NCBI GenBank assembly: GCA_018818165.1
Contig: JAHISP010000006.1
Coordinates: forward strand, 62,001-126,000
Source of the DNA: Bacteroidota bacterium
Lineage (GTDB): Bacteria; Bacteroidota; Ignavibacteria; Ignavibacteriales; Melioribacteraceae
Length of the DNA stretch: 64,000 bases
Direction: 5' to 3'
Shown here: piece after piece, positions 37,049 through 45,905 of the stretch
How positions within the stretch are numbered: position 1 is the stretch's first letter
How the letters are laid out: each line of letters opens with the position of its first letter
Program-made: the position numbers and the translations under genes
The notes under the pieces: model-generated
What the model saw: only the letters and a program-made list of their open reading frames with translations
Database searches by the model: none
What the model was told of the DNA's origin: nothing

Positions 37049-37573
37049 TCATTTCTTTTCAAGTTCATTATTTATTACTTTAAAAATATCTTCAACACTC
37101 GTTACTTTCGTTCCTTTTGATATCATTTTTATTTTACCATCCTTTCCAACAACAAAGGCTCGTGGAATGTATTTTTCCGCATACTTACCGTAAATTTCAC
37201 CTTTGGGATCTTCAGCAAAGGGCACATTAATATTTTTAGATTCCTTAAATTTTACTAACTCCTCAACGGAATGTTTACGTCCAAAAACTATTAGCTCAAA
37301 GTCTTTTCTATCTTTAAGTACTTTATAAATTTTCTCTTCAATTTGTGGTAGCTCAGCCAAACAGTGAGGACACCAAGTTGCAAAAAATGTTATTAAAACA
37401 ACTTTACCTTTATGTTCAGTTAATGAAAATTTTTCGCCTTTAATTGTATTGCCTACAAATTCAGGTGCGTTTTCGCCAACTTTAACTAGAGTTTTTTGTA
37501 TGTAATCATTTTCAGATTCCTCCTGAGCAAATAGAGCAACTGTTAATGAAATAAGAAAAATAAGTGTTTTCAG
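37049..37573 (-). CDS. TlpA/ResA-like exported thioredoxin, apparent CTG start
   Basis: A 174-residue exported thioredoxin-fold protein with C68-P-H-C71 in FFATWCPHC and a cis-Pro in KYIPRAFVVG. The reading frame upstream of the CxxC has no ATG, GTG or TTG before an in-frame stop. CTG at 37573 fits best: AAAGGA lies exactly seven bases upstream, and from it the product reads MKTLIFLISLTVALFAQ, a standard signal peptide. Starting later (TTG at 37360) would remove the signal and the active site. It sits two bases after the M20 peptidase stop and upstream of dsbD, its probable reductant. Confidence 0.85.
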   Translation of the reverse strand: MKTLIFLISLTVALFAQEESENDYIQKTLVKVGENAPEFVGNTIKGEKFSLTEHKGKVVLITFFATWCPHCLAELPQIEEKIYKVLKDRKDFELIVFGRKHSVEELVKFKESKNINVPFAEDPKGEIYGKYAEKYIPRAFVVGKDGKIKMISKGTKVTSVEDIFKVINNELEKK

Positions 37574-37575
37574 TT

Positions 37576-38718
37576 TTATGTCCTTTCAATTGTTGATAAA
37601 TAAGAATGCTTAACATTTTCTATAATGAAATCTTTTAATGAATTATACATTGGTACAATTGATGGAATGTGTAGTCTTTCTATTGGTGTATGATGATCTT
37701 CACCAACCATTTTTACTATCACAATTGAATTTCCTTTATTTGCAAAAAAACGTGCATCTGATGAACCATTTTCCGCGCGTATAACTATTGGTAGGTTAAA
37801 ATGCTGTTTCATTTTTTGCTGCAATTGAGTTATTTGTTCATTATTTGGTTCGAGAAAAACACGTTCACTATACATTAATTTCTCAATTATAGAATACTTT
37901 AAAACATTTTTAATTTTTAAATACAATGTTTCACTTGAAATATCTTCGGTGAAGTAGATATTAATTTTCATTTCAGCATAATGGGGTGCCAATAATGGTT
38001 CGTTTTCTACAGTAATATCATATGATGAATATGTGGTGTACCAATTGTCTAAATCCGTTGCTATATCGTGATTTTTAAATAATGACATTATTTGAAAATA
38101 ATCTTCCACAAGTAAATCAAAAGCATTTTGACCATTCCACGGATATGTATGTCTCGTAGATATACTTTCCACTTTTAATTTAAACTTTAATATCCCTTTT
38201 TCGGCATTGATAACTGCATAATTATAGCCGCCATCTCCATTAATTAAAATATCACATAGATAATTTTCCTCGGCTAAACGAGCAGCTCCATTACTTCCAC
38301 CAATTTCCTCATCAAATGTTAACATTAATCCAATTGAAATTTCTGGATATGATTTATGAATATCTTTAATTAAATGCATTGCTAATGAATCAAAACCTTT
38401 CATATCAACACTACCGCGTCCGTACAAATACTCATCTTTGTATTGTGGTTCAAATTGTGAATCTAAACCATCAACTACATCCAAATGACCTTGTAGCAAA
38501 AATGTGGGATTACTTGTTTCTGATGATAAAAATACTAATGCCGGATATCCTGAGTAATTGTACTTTTTTATTATAATGTTTGAATCTGCAAAAAAGTTTT
38601 CACAATACTGAATAGATTTCTCAAATTCATCAAATGCCCCATCTATAGTTCTGAGTTTGATTAAATCTTCAGTTGTCTTTAATATTTGATTAACCAAAAC
38701 ATTATTAGTTTGATTCAT
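37576..38718 (-). CDS. M20-family metallopeptidase/deacylase
   Basis: A 380-residue cytoplasmic di-zinc hydrolase of family M20 (ArgE/DapE/CPG2 group). Metal ligands are seen in FLLQGHLDVVDG, GRGSVDMKG, TFDEEIGGSNGA and, near the C-terminus, GEDHHTPIERLHI; the dimerisation domain lies between (about 180-290). Members remove acyl groups from amino acids or split dipeptides. It overlaps the XRE gene by 14 bases, so the two are translationally coupled. In this operon it is the likely cytoplasmic step after OPT-mediated uptake. Confidence 0.9.
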   Translation of the reverse strand: MNQTNNVLVNQILKTTEDLIKLRTIDGAFDEFEKSIQYCENFFADSNIIIKKYNYSGYPALVFLSSETSNPTFLLQGHLDVVDGLDSQFEPQYKDEYLYGRGSVDMKGFDSLAMHLIKDIHKSYPEISIGLMLTFDEEIGGSNGAARLAEENYLCDILINGDGGYNYAVINAEKGILKFKLKVESISTRHTYPWNGQNAFDLLVEDYFQIMSLFKNHDIATDLDNWYTTYSSYDITVENEPLLAPHYAEMKINIYFTEDISSETLYLKIKNVLKYSIIEKLMYSERVFLEPNNEQITQLQQKMKQHFNLPIVIRAENGSSDARFFANKGNSIVIVKMVGEDHHTPIERLHIPSIVPMYNSLKDFIIENVKHSYLSTIERT

Positions 38719-39550
38719 CCAATTGCCTCCTTAAAAATTCAATAGTAGATTCCCTATCTGAGTAACAAGCTAAATTATATTTATATTTCTCTACTTCTTT
38801 TAAGAAATTTTGCAAAATATTAGGGTGTGTTTGACGGAATAAGGCGCTACCAAAATCAAATACTAAAACTTCTCTATTAATAATTTCATAATTTACCGAG
38901 AAGAATTGGCGTGGTATGATGATTAGATCAAAACTTAATGGATTATTTTCAAGTTTATTTATTATTCCATTTACACATTCATGAATAAGTTCTTTGTCAA
39001 TTAGATTAAAAGGTTCTCGCTGCTTTATAAAATCAATAATCTCACTTTGAACAACTATTTCAATTCTACTTTTTTCTTTTTTGTCGATAATCTTCTGACG
39101 TTTAAGAAATGCTTGCATTGCAGGTTCAACCTGGTCAGCTGGCAAACGATAGATGTTTTTATAAATAATTCTCCTCATTTTTTCAGATTGATTAGCAGTA
39201 CTAAAATTTCGAGAAACAACAATCCTCTCCCCACCATTTTGCCCAAACCAAACATCTTCAAATTTTGCAAGTAAAAGGCTTTCATCAACTTTTTGCGAAT
39301 AAACTGGAAAGGTATTAACTTCTAAATCAAGCAGTGCATCCATACTAATCTGAAGTGTTGAACATATTCGTTCCAACTTGTCAACGCTTGGCTGTTGATG
39401 TCCGTTAATAATTGAATATAAAGTATTCAACTCTATTCCCGTTTCTTTAGATAGATTTTTAGCAGTAATTCCAAAAGTATTAATGTAATCTTTAATTTTT
39501 TTGCTAATCTTATTGTCCTTTTTTGAGTCTTTTGATGTATTCATATTCAC
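38705..39550 (-). CDS. XRE-family transcriptional regulator with a large unknown C-terminal domain
   Basis: A 281-residue protein. Residues about 16-72 form a Cro/CI-type helix-turn-helix (ITAKNLSKETGIELNTLYSI, then NGHQQPSVDKLERICSTL). The remaining 200 residues have no domain I recognise; they include an RRIIYKNIYRLPADQVEPAM helix and a FDLIIIPRQFFSVNYEIINREVLVFDFGS core that could bind a ligand. Overlaps of four and 14 bases with its neighbours make it an integral part of the operon and its probable autoregulator. Confidence 0.85.
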   Translation of the reverse strand: MNMNTSKDSKKDNKISKKIKDYINTFGITAKNLSKETGIELNTLYSIINGHQQPSVDKLERICSTLQISMDALLDLEVNTFPVYSQKVDESLLLAKFEDVWFGQNGGERIVVSRNFSTANQSEKMRRIIYKNIYRLPADQVEPAMQAFLKRQKIIDKKEKSRIEIVVQSEIIDFIKQREPFNLIDKELIHECVNGIINKLENNPLSFDLIIIPRQFFSVNYEIINREVLVFDFGSALFRQTHPNILQNFLKEVEKYKYNLACYSDRESTIEFLRRQLDESN

Positions 39551-40062
39551 ACTTCTTTTATTTTATTAATTTCTTCATTTGTCATTTTGAAAAAAACAAG
39601 ACTTTGGGTTAAACTTTGCTTTGCTTCTTCATAATAGCCATCGGTTGCTGAAGAATAACCGCGATATAGTAAACGTTCTGCACGGGCACATGGTGAAATT
39701 ATTGCTATATATTTTCCCATTCCCAATTGGTTTATTAAAGCAACTTTTAAATAATCAATCTGGTTATATAAATGTTCAATTTTGTAATTGTCTAATAGGC
39801 TATTCATCACATCTTCATTTTTAATAAATCCAGTTAGCTGATCAATTTGGTCATTTATTAGTATTTCAAATTCAATTAATGGATTTACATTATTACTTTT
39901 GGCTAAATATTTCTCCGAAGCATTTTTACGATTTAAGTATATTCCAATAGATATGATGATTAGGAATAATCCAAATTCAAGCCAAAGCGGAGGAATATGT
40001 GAGGCTGTTATTGCAGCTCCAATAGTTCCAATTATGATACAAAAAACTGAAAATATTTTCAT
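39547..40062 (-). CDS. Small membrane protein of unknown function in the OPT operon
   Basis: A 171-residue protein with two membrane helices (about 1-20 and 26-45) and a soluble helical C-terminal part of about 120 residues (IDQLTGFIKNEDVM, LLYRGYSSATDGYYEEAKQSL), the end of which resembles a tetratricopeptide-like helix pair. No family recognised. It begins directly after the OPT stop and overlaps the XRE gene by four bases, so a role linked to transporter assembly or signalling to the regulator is possible but unproven. Confidence 0.75.
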   Translation of the reverse strand: MKIFSVFCIIIGTIGAAITASHIPPLWLEFGLFLIIISIGIYLNRKNASEKYLAKSNNVNPLIEFEILINDQIDQLTGFIKNEDVMNSLLDNYKIEHLYNQIDYLKVALINQLGMGKYIAIISPCARAERLLYRGYSSATDGYYEEAKQSLTQSLVFFKMTNEEINKIKEV

Positions 40063-41799
40063 TTATTCTAAAACTCCGCTAACAGTTAAAAACGCGAACA
40101 TTATAATTAAAAGTGCTTCGCCTACTATTAATCCTGCTGCAAAAGGAACGCCCCATTTTTCTGACCAATCTTTACCTTTTTTCCAAACTACTATTAAGTT
40201 TAGAATACTTCCTAAACCGTATGGAAGAATATGCTTTATTGAAAGATACATTGCTATTCCCATTATAACGCCCAAACCTGGAATACCACTAAAAGATAAT
40301 AATGCGCCTATAATTCCTCCAGCAAGAAATTTATCACCTGGTACATTTCCTTGAATAATGCTATCTATAGTAGCTCCAAGTGCTACTGCTTGTGGTGCTT
40401 GAACATCAGTTCCAGGACCAAAGCCAGGTAGTTTAGCTCCAGTTACTGCATCAATTGCTCCACTATTCCAAATTAACATCATTACTGCAATTGAAACAAT
40501 AGGACCTATTCCAGCTACAATTAATTGTACAGTTTGTTGTTTTGCTGGAATGCTACCAACTAAATAACCTGTTTTCAAATCCTGCATCATATCCGCAGAT
40601 TCTGCAATTGCAACAGCCACAGCAGCTCCTATTAAAACGGCAGTAACTATTTGATCAGAAGGTAAAAACATCATTAAAATAGCCACAGCTAATAGAGACA
40701 TTCCGCTTATTGGTGTCCAATCAGTCATACCAGTTGCCTGCGAAATAATAATTCCAGCAAACATTAACCAAATTGTTCCAACCAAGGATACAATAAGTGC
40801 TGTAACAAATGAAACCGATGAAGTAAACCAGGCTGCAAAGAAGAACAGAATAAATGCAGCAATTGTTACTATATATAAAGTCTTTATTGGAAGTTCATCG
40901 GAACTAACATTATTCAATGATTTTATATTGAAACTTTTAATGGTAGCTTTTAATGCAGGAAGAGTAAAAATTATGCTCATAAGTGAACCACCAATTAGCA
41001 TACCAATTCCAATTGGGCGAGTCATTTGAGCGTGTATAAATGTCGTCATTCCAGCTCCAGTTATATTCTCAGGAATCCATCCTAAGGAAATAACAAAGGG
41101 CGTTATGAACCAATATGCCAAAATTCCGCCTGCAAGTACAAATAATCCATTTCTGCCTGAGATAAAACCAATTCCAAGGCTTAATAAAGATATAGCCCAA
41201 ACATTATTAATATAAGCGGGAAAATTGAGTAGTGCACCAAAATCTATAGAATCAGAAAGAATTTCAGGCAATCCCATTTTAGGGAATTGAGTGAAAAAAA
41301 AGACAGACGCCGAAATCAAAGCTCCATAAATCAGCAACCTTGATTTTTTTATTCCCTCTGCTGGAGATCTTAATATACTGGCAACTGCTGTTCCTGAAGG
41401 AAATCGCAATCGTTCTATATCTAACATTTGTTTTCTTATTGGAATGATAAAACCAACACCTAAAATGGCTCCGGCAACTGTAGCTGCAACAATCCACCAA
41501 ATATTAAAATCAACACCGCGTATTAAAAGAATTGGTAATGTAAATATTACTCCAGAAGTTGCTGTATTAATTCCAGATGCGATTGTTTGCACAATATTGT
41601 TTTCAACAATAGTTCCCCTTTTAAATATTGTACGCATTATTCCCCAACCTAAAACTGCCGCAACAGGTGAGCCATTTGTTGAAAAACCTAATAGAAGAGC
41701 AGCGTAGGAAAAACTTGCTGTCATTAGCAAACCAATAGTAAAACCAACTAAGATTGCTTGCGGTGTTATTTCAGGATATTTAGTTCTATCGTTTTTCAT
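40063..41799 (-). CDS. OPT-family oligopeptide (or metal-chelate) transporter
   Basis: A 578-residue integral membrane protein with about 14 helices, starting ITPQAILVGFTIGLLMTASFSYAALLLGFSTNGSPVAAVL, split as in prokaryotic OPT proteins, with the conserved AESADMMQDLKTGYLVGSIPAKQQ loop. OPT carriers import small peptides, glutathione-like compounds or metal-siderophores with protons. It is the first gene of the ten-gene minus-strand run and transcribes away from aroK across a 467-bp spacer. Confidence 0.92.
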   Translation of the reverse strand: MKNDRTKYPEITPQAILVGFTIGLLMTASFSYAALLLGFSTNGSPVAAVLGWGIMRTIFKRGTIVENNIVQTIASGINTATSGVIFTLPILLIRGVDFNIWWIVAATVAGAILGVGFIIPIRKQMLDIERLRFPSGTAVASILRSPAEGIKKSRLLIYGALISASVFFFTQFPKMGLPEILSDSIDFGALLNFPAYINNVWAISLLSLGIGFISGRNGLFVLAGGILAYWFITPFVISLGWIPENITGAGMTTFIHAQMTRPIGIGMLIGGSLMSIIFTLPALKATIKSFNIKSLNNVSSDELPIKTLYIVTIAAFILFFFAAWFTSSVSFVTALIVSLVGTIWLMFAGIIISQATGMTDWTPISGMSLLAVAILMMFLPSDQIVTAVLIGAAVAVAIAESADMMQDLKTGYLVGSIPAKQQTVQLIVAGIGPIVSIAVMMLIWNSGAIDAVTGAKLPGFGPGTDVQAPQAVALGATIDSIIQGNVPGDKFLAGGIIGALLSFSGIPGLGVIMGIAMYLSIKHILPYGLGSILNLIVVWKKGKDWSEKWGVPFAAGLIVGEALLIIMFAFLTVSGVLE

Positions 41800-42266
41800 A
41801 ATGACTATCTGATAAATAGTAATAAAAATGGATTTCCTTTATTAAATTAGAAATCAGCATTGTGTTTCTTAATAGCATAACCAAATATATTTTTTGTCTC
41901 ACAATTATCAATTATTTAGAATTCTAAAAATATCTTATTCTATTTAAATTATTTTGTGTTCACACCACAATATAATATTATTACCAAGTTTTGTCAAGTT
42001 TTCTGATATTATTTTAAAAATAATTTTCTTATCTCTATAACAACGTCATAGATAAGTCTCTATCACTATTTTAGTATAAATGATATATTATTATTTTTCA
42101 AAAAATGGATGCATATATGGGGAGAAATAGGGATTTGCTTAAAAATTTGAAGGGAAAAGATAAATACCTACTTTAGGTAAAGGTCAATAGCTGAATAATT
42201 TTACAATAGTTCTTCTTTTATAATTTTATAAATATGGTTATCATTGCACATATTTATTAGGATAAA
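41800..42266. other. 467-bp divergent control region between the OPT operon and aroK
   Basis: No gene seen. It must hold promoters for both directions. Notable are a 17-base dyad TTGTG-n7-CACAA at 41954-41970 abutting a TATAAT at 41971-41976, and a TACCTA-CTT-TAGGTA hairpin at 42165-42179. The dyad is a candidate operator for the XRE protein of the operon; this is only positional inference. Confidence 0.5.
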
Positions 42267-42827
42267 ATGGAAACTGCAATAAAGCGAATTTACTTAACTG
42301 GTTTTATGACTAGTGGAAAAAGTACAATTGGACCAATTTTGGCAAATGTTATAGGATGGGAATTTTCTGATCTTGATAGAGAAGTGGAAGAACAGGAAGG
42401 CAAAACGGTTGTTGAAATTTTTGAAACTAATGGCGAAGAGTATTTTAGAGATATTGAGAATAGACTTTTATTGAATTTATCAAAAAAAACGAATATTATT
42501 CTTTCACTTGGTGGCGGAACAATGGCTTTTGATAGAAATTTGAGCATTTTGAAAAATACTGGCATGACTGTTTACTTAAAATCATCACCCGAAATGATTT
42601 ATCAAAGAATTAAAAACAAAATTGACCGTCCAATTTTTAGAGATTTGGTTTTATCGGGAACTGCAAAGCCAAAAGATTTTATTGAACGAATTGAAAATTT
42701 ATTAAAAAAACGTGAACCTTATTATCTCGAATCTGATATTTGTATTGATACTGATTTATCAAATATTGGCATAACTGTTGACAAATTAGCAAAAACTTTA
42801 ATTAAGGCAATAAATGGAAACAATTAA
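42267..42827 (+). CDS. aroK: Shikimate kinase
   Basis: AroK phosphorylates shikimate at O3 in the aromatic amino acid pathway. The 186-residue product has the P-loop GFMTSGKST (residues 12-20), the shikimate-binding DLDREVEEQEG, the FRDIE arginine motif and ILSLGGGTM, in family order, and an RPIF lid segment. It overlaps aroB by 14 bases. Confidence 0.96.
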   Translation: METAIKRIYLTGFMTSGKSTIGPILANVIGWEFSDLDREVEEQEGKTVVEIFETNGEEYFRDIENRLLLNLSKKTNIILSLGGGTMAFDRNLSILKNTGMTVYLKSSPEMIYQRIKNKIDRPIFRDLVLSGTAKPKDFIERIENLLKKREPYYLESDICIDTDLSNIGITVDKLAKTLIKAINGNN

Positions 42828-43905
42828 CATAAATTTACCACAAAATGGATACAACGTTTTTGTCGGAAATGGAATTTTTAATCAGCTTATTAAAATGGTT
42901 AAATCGCATGGTTTGAACAAAAATCTGTTTTTTGTGATTGATAAAAATGTACATTCGCTTTACTCCACTCAAATTGATTTGATTTTCAGCAATTATAAAG
43001 GAAAAGTAAATCTTATTAAAATTGAGGCAAGCGAAAAGCTAAAATCGTTCAAAACAATGGAAAAGATTTATGCTAATTTGTTAGAAAATGATTATTCGAG
43101 AGATACTCTTTTAATTGCAATTGGCGGTGGAATTGTTGGTGATATTTGCGGATTTGTAGCGGCAACTTTTTCACGTGGAATTCAGTCTGTGCAAATTCCA
43201 ACAACTCTTCTATCCGCAGTTGATAGTTCGGTGGGTGGCAAAACGGGAGTTAATTTTGGAAATACTAAAAACATAATTGGTGCTTTTAATCAACCTAATT
43301 TTGTATTAATTGATGTAAATTTTCTTAAATCACTTAATCGTGAAGAGCTACTTTCCGGTCTTGGTGAAGTAATAAAATATGCTTATTTAACAAACATTGA
43401 GTTTCATAATTATATCAAAAATAATTTTGGAAAGGTCTTTAATAAAAATCCTAAAATACTTTTAAAAATAATTAATGAGACCGTGAGGTTTAAAGGTGAT
43501 GTTGTAATAAGTGACGAAAAAGAAACAGGAAACCGCAAAATGTTAAATCTTGGTCATACTTTTGCTCATGCTTTTGAAGTGGAATCCAAATTTAAATTAA
43601 AACACGGACAAGCGGTCATTATCGGAATTGCATCTGCAATATTTCTTTCCTTTAAAATTGGCTTAATTACAAAATCAAAAATGGATGAACTTCTTGAACT
43701 TATTTACCTTTTCAAAGACGAAATTAACGTTGGAAAAATAAATTATGATAATGCAATTTCCATTATGCAGCGTGATAAAAAGAATAAAGATGGAAAAATT
43801 AAATTTGTTTTATTGAAAGACGTTGGTAGTATATTGCTTGATGTTGAGGCTAATAGAGATGATATTGTTTATGCGCTCGAAAACGGAATTGGAGTTTTTA
43901 AGTGA
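42814..43905 (+). CDS. aroB: 3-Dehydroquinate synthase
   Basis: AroB cyclises DAHP to 3-dehydroquinate with transient NAD use and a bound metal. The 363-residue product has the NAD loop IGGGIVGDICGFVA, the substrate segment TTLLSAVDSSVGGKTGVN, GEVIKYA, and metal-binding His in LNLGHTFAHAFE and KHGQAV. It is complete and sits between aroK and a GHL10 hydrolase whose GTG start overlaps its TGA. Confidence 0.97.
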   Translation: METININLPQNGYNVFVGNGIFNQLIKMVKSHGLNKNLFFVIDKNVHSLYSTQIDLIFSNYKGKVNLIKIEASEKLKSFKTMEKIYANLLENDYSRDTLLIAIGGGIVGDICGFVAATFSRGIQSVQIPTTLLSAVDSSVGGKTGVNFGNTKNIIGAFNQPNFVLIDVNFLKSLNREELLSGLGEVIKYAYLTNIEFHNYIKNNFGKVFNKNPKILLKIINETVRFKGDVVISDEKETGNRKMLNLGHTFAHAFEVESKFKLKHGQAVIIGIASAIFLSFKIGLITKSKMDELLELIYLFKDEINVGKINYDNAISIMQRDKKNKDGKIKFVLLKDVGSILLDVEANRDDIVYALENGIGVFK

Positions 43906-45740
43906 AAATAATTTCATTGAGAAACTCTTCACAATTAATTGAATTTAGTAAATTTTTAACACACTCTTTAATCCCCTCTCAAGAGGGGACTTATAGAAAT
44001 CCCCTCTTGAGAGGGGCAGATGCGAAGCATCAGGGATATGTAAATACCACTCAAAAGCTGAAATACTTTTTTGTAATTTCATTCCTTCTAATTCAATTAA
44101 ATATAAATGCTCAAACTCTTCGTGAAACAAGAGCTGTTTGGGTTTCAACAAATTACAAATTAGATTGGCCTCCGCAGACTTACGATGAAAATGCTCAAAA
44201 AGAAACATTAATTAACATTTTCAACAATATTGAAAGCAAAAATCTTAACACAATTTATTTCCAAGTTAGAAGCAATGGAACAGTTTTATTTAAAAGCTCA
44301 TTAGAATTATTTTCACCATACATTGCTGGCGAAGTTGGAAAATTTGGTGGTTATGACCCACTTGAATTTGCCATTCAGGAAGCTCACAAACGTGGACTTG
44401 AAATACATGCTGTAATTAATACAATGAGGGTTTTTAGTGGAAATGATATTTCGGCAAAAAATAACCCGCTTCATATATCTCAAATTCATCCAGAATGGGT
44501 TTATTCTAAAAGCGATGATAATTCATTGTGGTTAAATCCCGGAATTCCTGCAGTCCGTGATTATCTTATTCAGCTAATTGATGAAATTGTTGAAAATTAT
44601 AATGTTGATGGAATACAACTCGATTTTATTCGCTATCCTCAAAAACCGATAAATGATAATTCGCCATTAAATGATGCTGGAAGAGATGAAAACGCAAGCA
44701 ATTGGCGACGCAATAACATCACAAAATTTATTACTCAATTAAATCAAAAAATTAAAGCTACAAATCCAAAAATAAAACTTGGTGTAACGCCAATTGGTAT
44801 TTATAAATCAATAGCCAATGGAAGAGGTCTGGAAGGTTTTAATGATGTATTTCAAGATACACGAGAATGGTTGAGGCTTGGAATTATAGATTATGCAGTG
44901 CCACAAATTTATTGGGATGCAAAAACAAATCCAAAGTTTGATGTTCTTGCTAAAGACTGGATTGAAAACTCTTTTGGCAAAAATATTATTATTGGAATTG
45001 GAGCATACAAGTCTGAAGTTCTAAATGAAATTGAACGCGAAATAAATATTACTCGTACTTTAGAATCTTCTGGGATGGCTTTTTTTCGTTTTAAAAACAT
45101 TGAACAAAAAAGATTCTACACATTTGAAGAGAAAACATTGCCTTCTGAAATGCCATGGATTGAAAACATTCCGAAATTAGTTGAACTAAATTTAGCTTCA
45201 AATTTTGGGCAAAATAAAATATCACTTAATTTTAATATTGAAGGAAAGAGTAAATCTGACAAGGGTTATTTTGCTATATATGAACATGAAAATTCCCAAA
45301 TAAATTCCAATAATGAGTTAATAAAGGTAGTTCCTAACTATATTTCTGAAATGAGTTTTTTGCTACCTAAAGCAGCTAAAATAAATTATTTTTATTCAGC
45401 TATGCAGTTTGACCAACTTTGGAATGAAACAAGTAAAAACAGCAATATTATTAAAATTACAATACCAAAGTTAAAAGAAATTGAACAAAGTATTTCCATT
45501 TTTGATAACCCCATTCTTTTACAAAACGGAAATACAAGCAAAGTTGTTATTTTCAGTAATCAGGATGAAACTATAAGTTTACATAGCAATCCATATAAAA
45601 ATCAGAATTCATTTCTTTCCAAACACTTCCTAAAAAAAGGTTTTAATGAAATAAATTTGAATTATAATTTTAATAAATATAAAAATATAAGTATTCATTT
45701 TTTGAATAATAATAGAGCAGTTAGTTTAAGAAGTAATTAA
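43902..45740 (+). CDS. GHL10/DUF187 family glycoside hydrolase-like lipoprotein-type exported protein with extended N-terminus
   Basis: A 612-residue protein. Residues about 74-400 form the GHL10 (DUF187, YngK-like) TIM barrel: ETRAVWVSTNY, FQVRSNGTVLFKS, GLEIHAVINTMRVF, HPEWVYSKS, GIQLDFIRYP and DYAVPQIYWD. Such proteins are thought to act on cell-wall or other glycans outside the cytoplasm. The export signal (KYFFVISFLLIQLNINAQ) starts only at residue 54, unusually late. The intervening 53 residues start at a GTG overlapping the aroB stop and include a palindromic repeat translated as residues 24-45. No lipobox Cys is visible, so it is probably cleaved and soluble in the periplasm. Confidence 0.82.
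   Translation: MKIISLRNSSQLIEFSKFLTHSLIPSQEGTYRNPLLRGADAKHQGYVNTTQKLKYFFVISFLLIQLNINAQTLRETRAVWVSTNYKLDWPPQTYDENAQKETLINIFNNIESKNLNTIYFQVRSNGTVLFKSSLELFSPYIAGEVGKFGGYDPLEFAIQEAHKRGLEIHAVINTMRVFSGNDISAKNNPLHISQIHPEWVYSKSDDNSLWLNPGIPAVRDYLIQLIDEIVENYNVDGIQLDFIRYPQKPINDNSPLNDAGRDENASNWRRNNITKFITQLNQKIKATNPKIKLGVTPIGIYKSIANGRGLEGFNDVFQDTREWLRLGIIDYAVPQIYWDAKTNPKFDVLAKDWIENSFGKNIIIGIGAYKSEVLNEIEREINITRTLESSGMAFFRFKNIEQKRFYTFEEKTLPSEMPWIENIPKLVELNLASNFGQNKISLNFNIEGKSKSDKGYFAIYEHENSQINSNNELIKVVPNYISEMSFLLPKAAKINYFYSAMQFDQLWNETSKNSNIIKITIPKLKEIEQSISIFDNPILLQNGNTSKVVIFSNQDETISLHSNPYKNQNSFLSKHFLKKGFNEINLNYNFNKYKNISIHFLNNNRAVSLRSN
43973..44031. repeat. Palindromic REP-like element inside the GHL10 coding sequence
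   Basis: Two 16-base near-palindromes (43973-43988 and 44001-44016), each CCCCTCT-2-AGAGGGG and reverse complements of one another, followed by a GATGC-GAA-GCATC hairpin at 44019-44031. This resembles the CCCCTCT/AGAGGGG repeats common between genes of FCB bacteria, here in frame within a gene. Confidence 0.85.
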
Positions 45741-45905
45741 AATATTTTGCGATTAACAATAGTATTCATCATCCCATAAAACTCATTGCTGGTTAAAATG
45801 TTATAATTTTGCTTGTTGTTATGTTATTGATTTTAGGGAATACTCTAACTAAATTTGTTATCGTGTTTTTTATAAATAGTCTTTTAGTCGGAGGATATTG
45901 ATATT

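Noticed and set aside
42105-42176. 23-codon frame in the aroK/OPT spacer
   Set aside because: No ribosome-binding site and ends inside a hairpin; chance frame.
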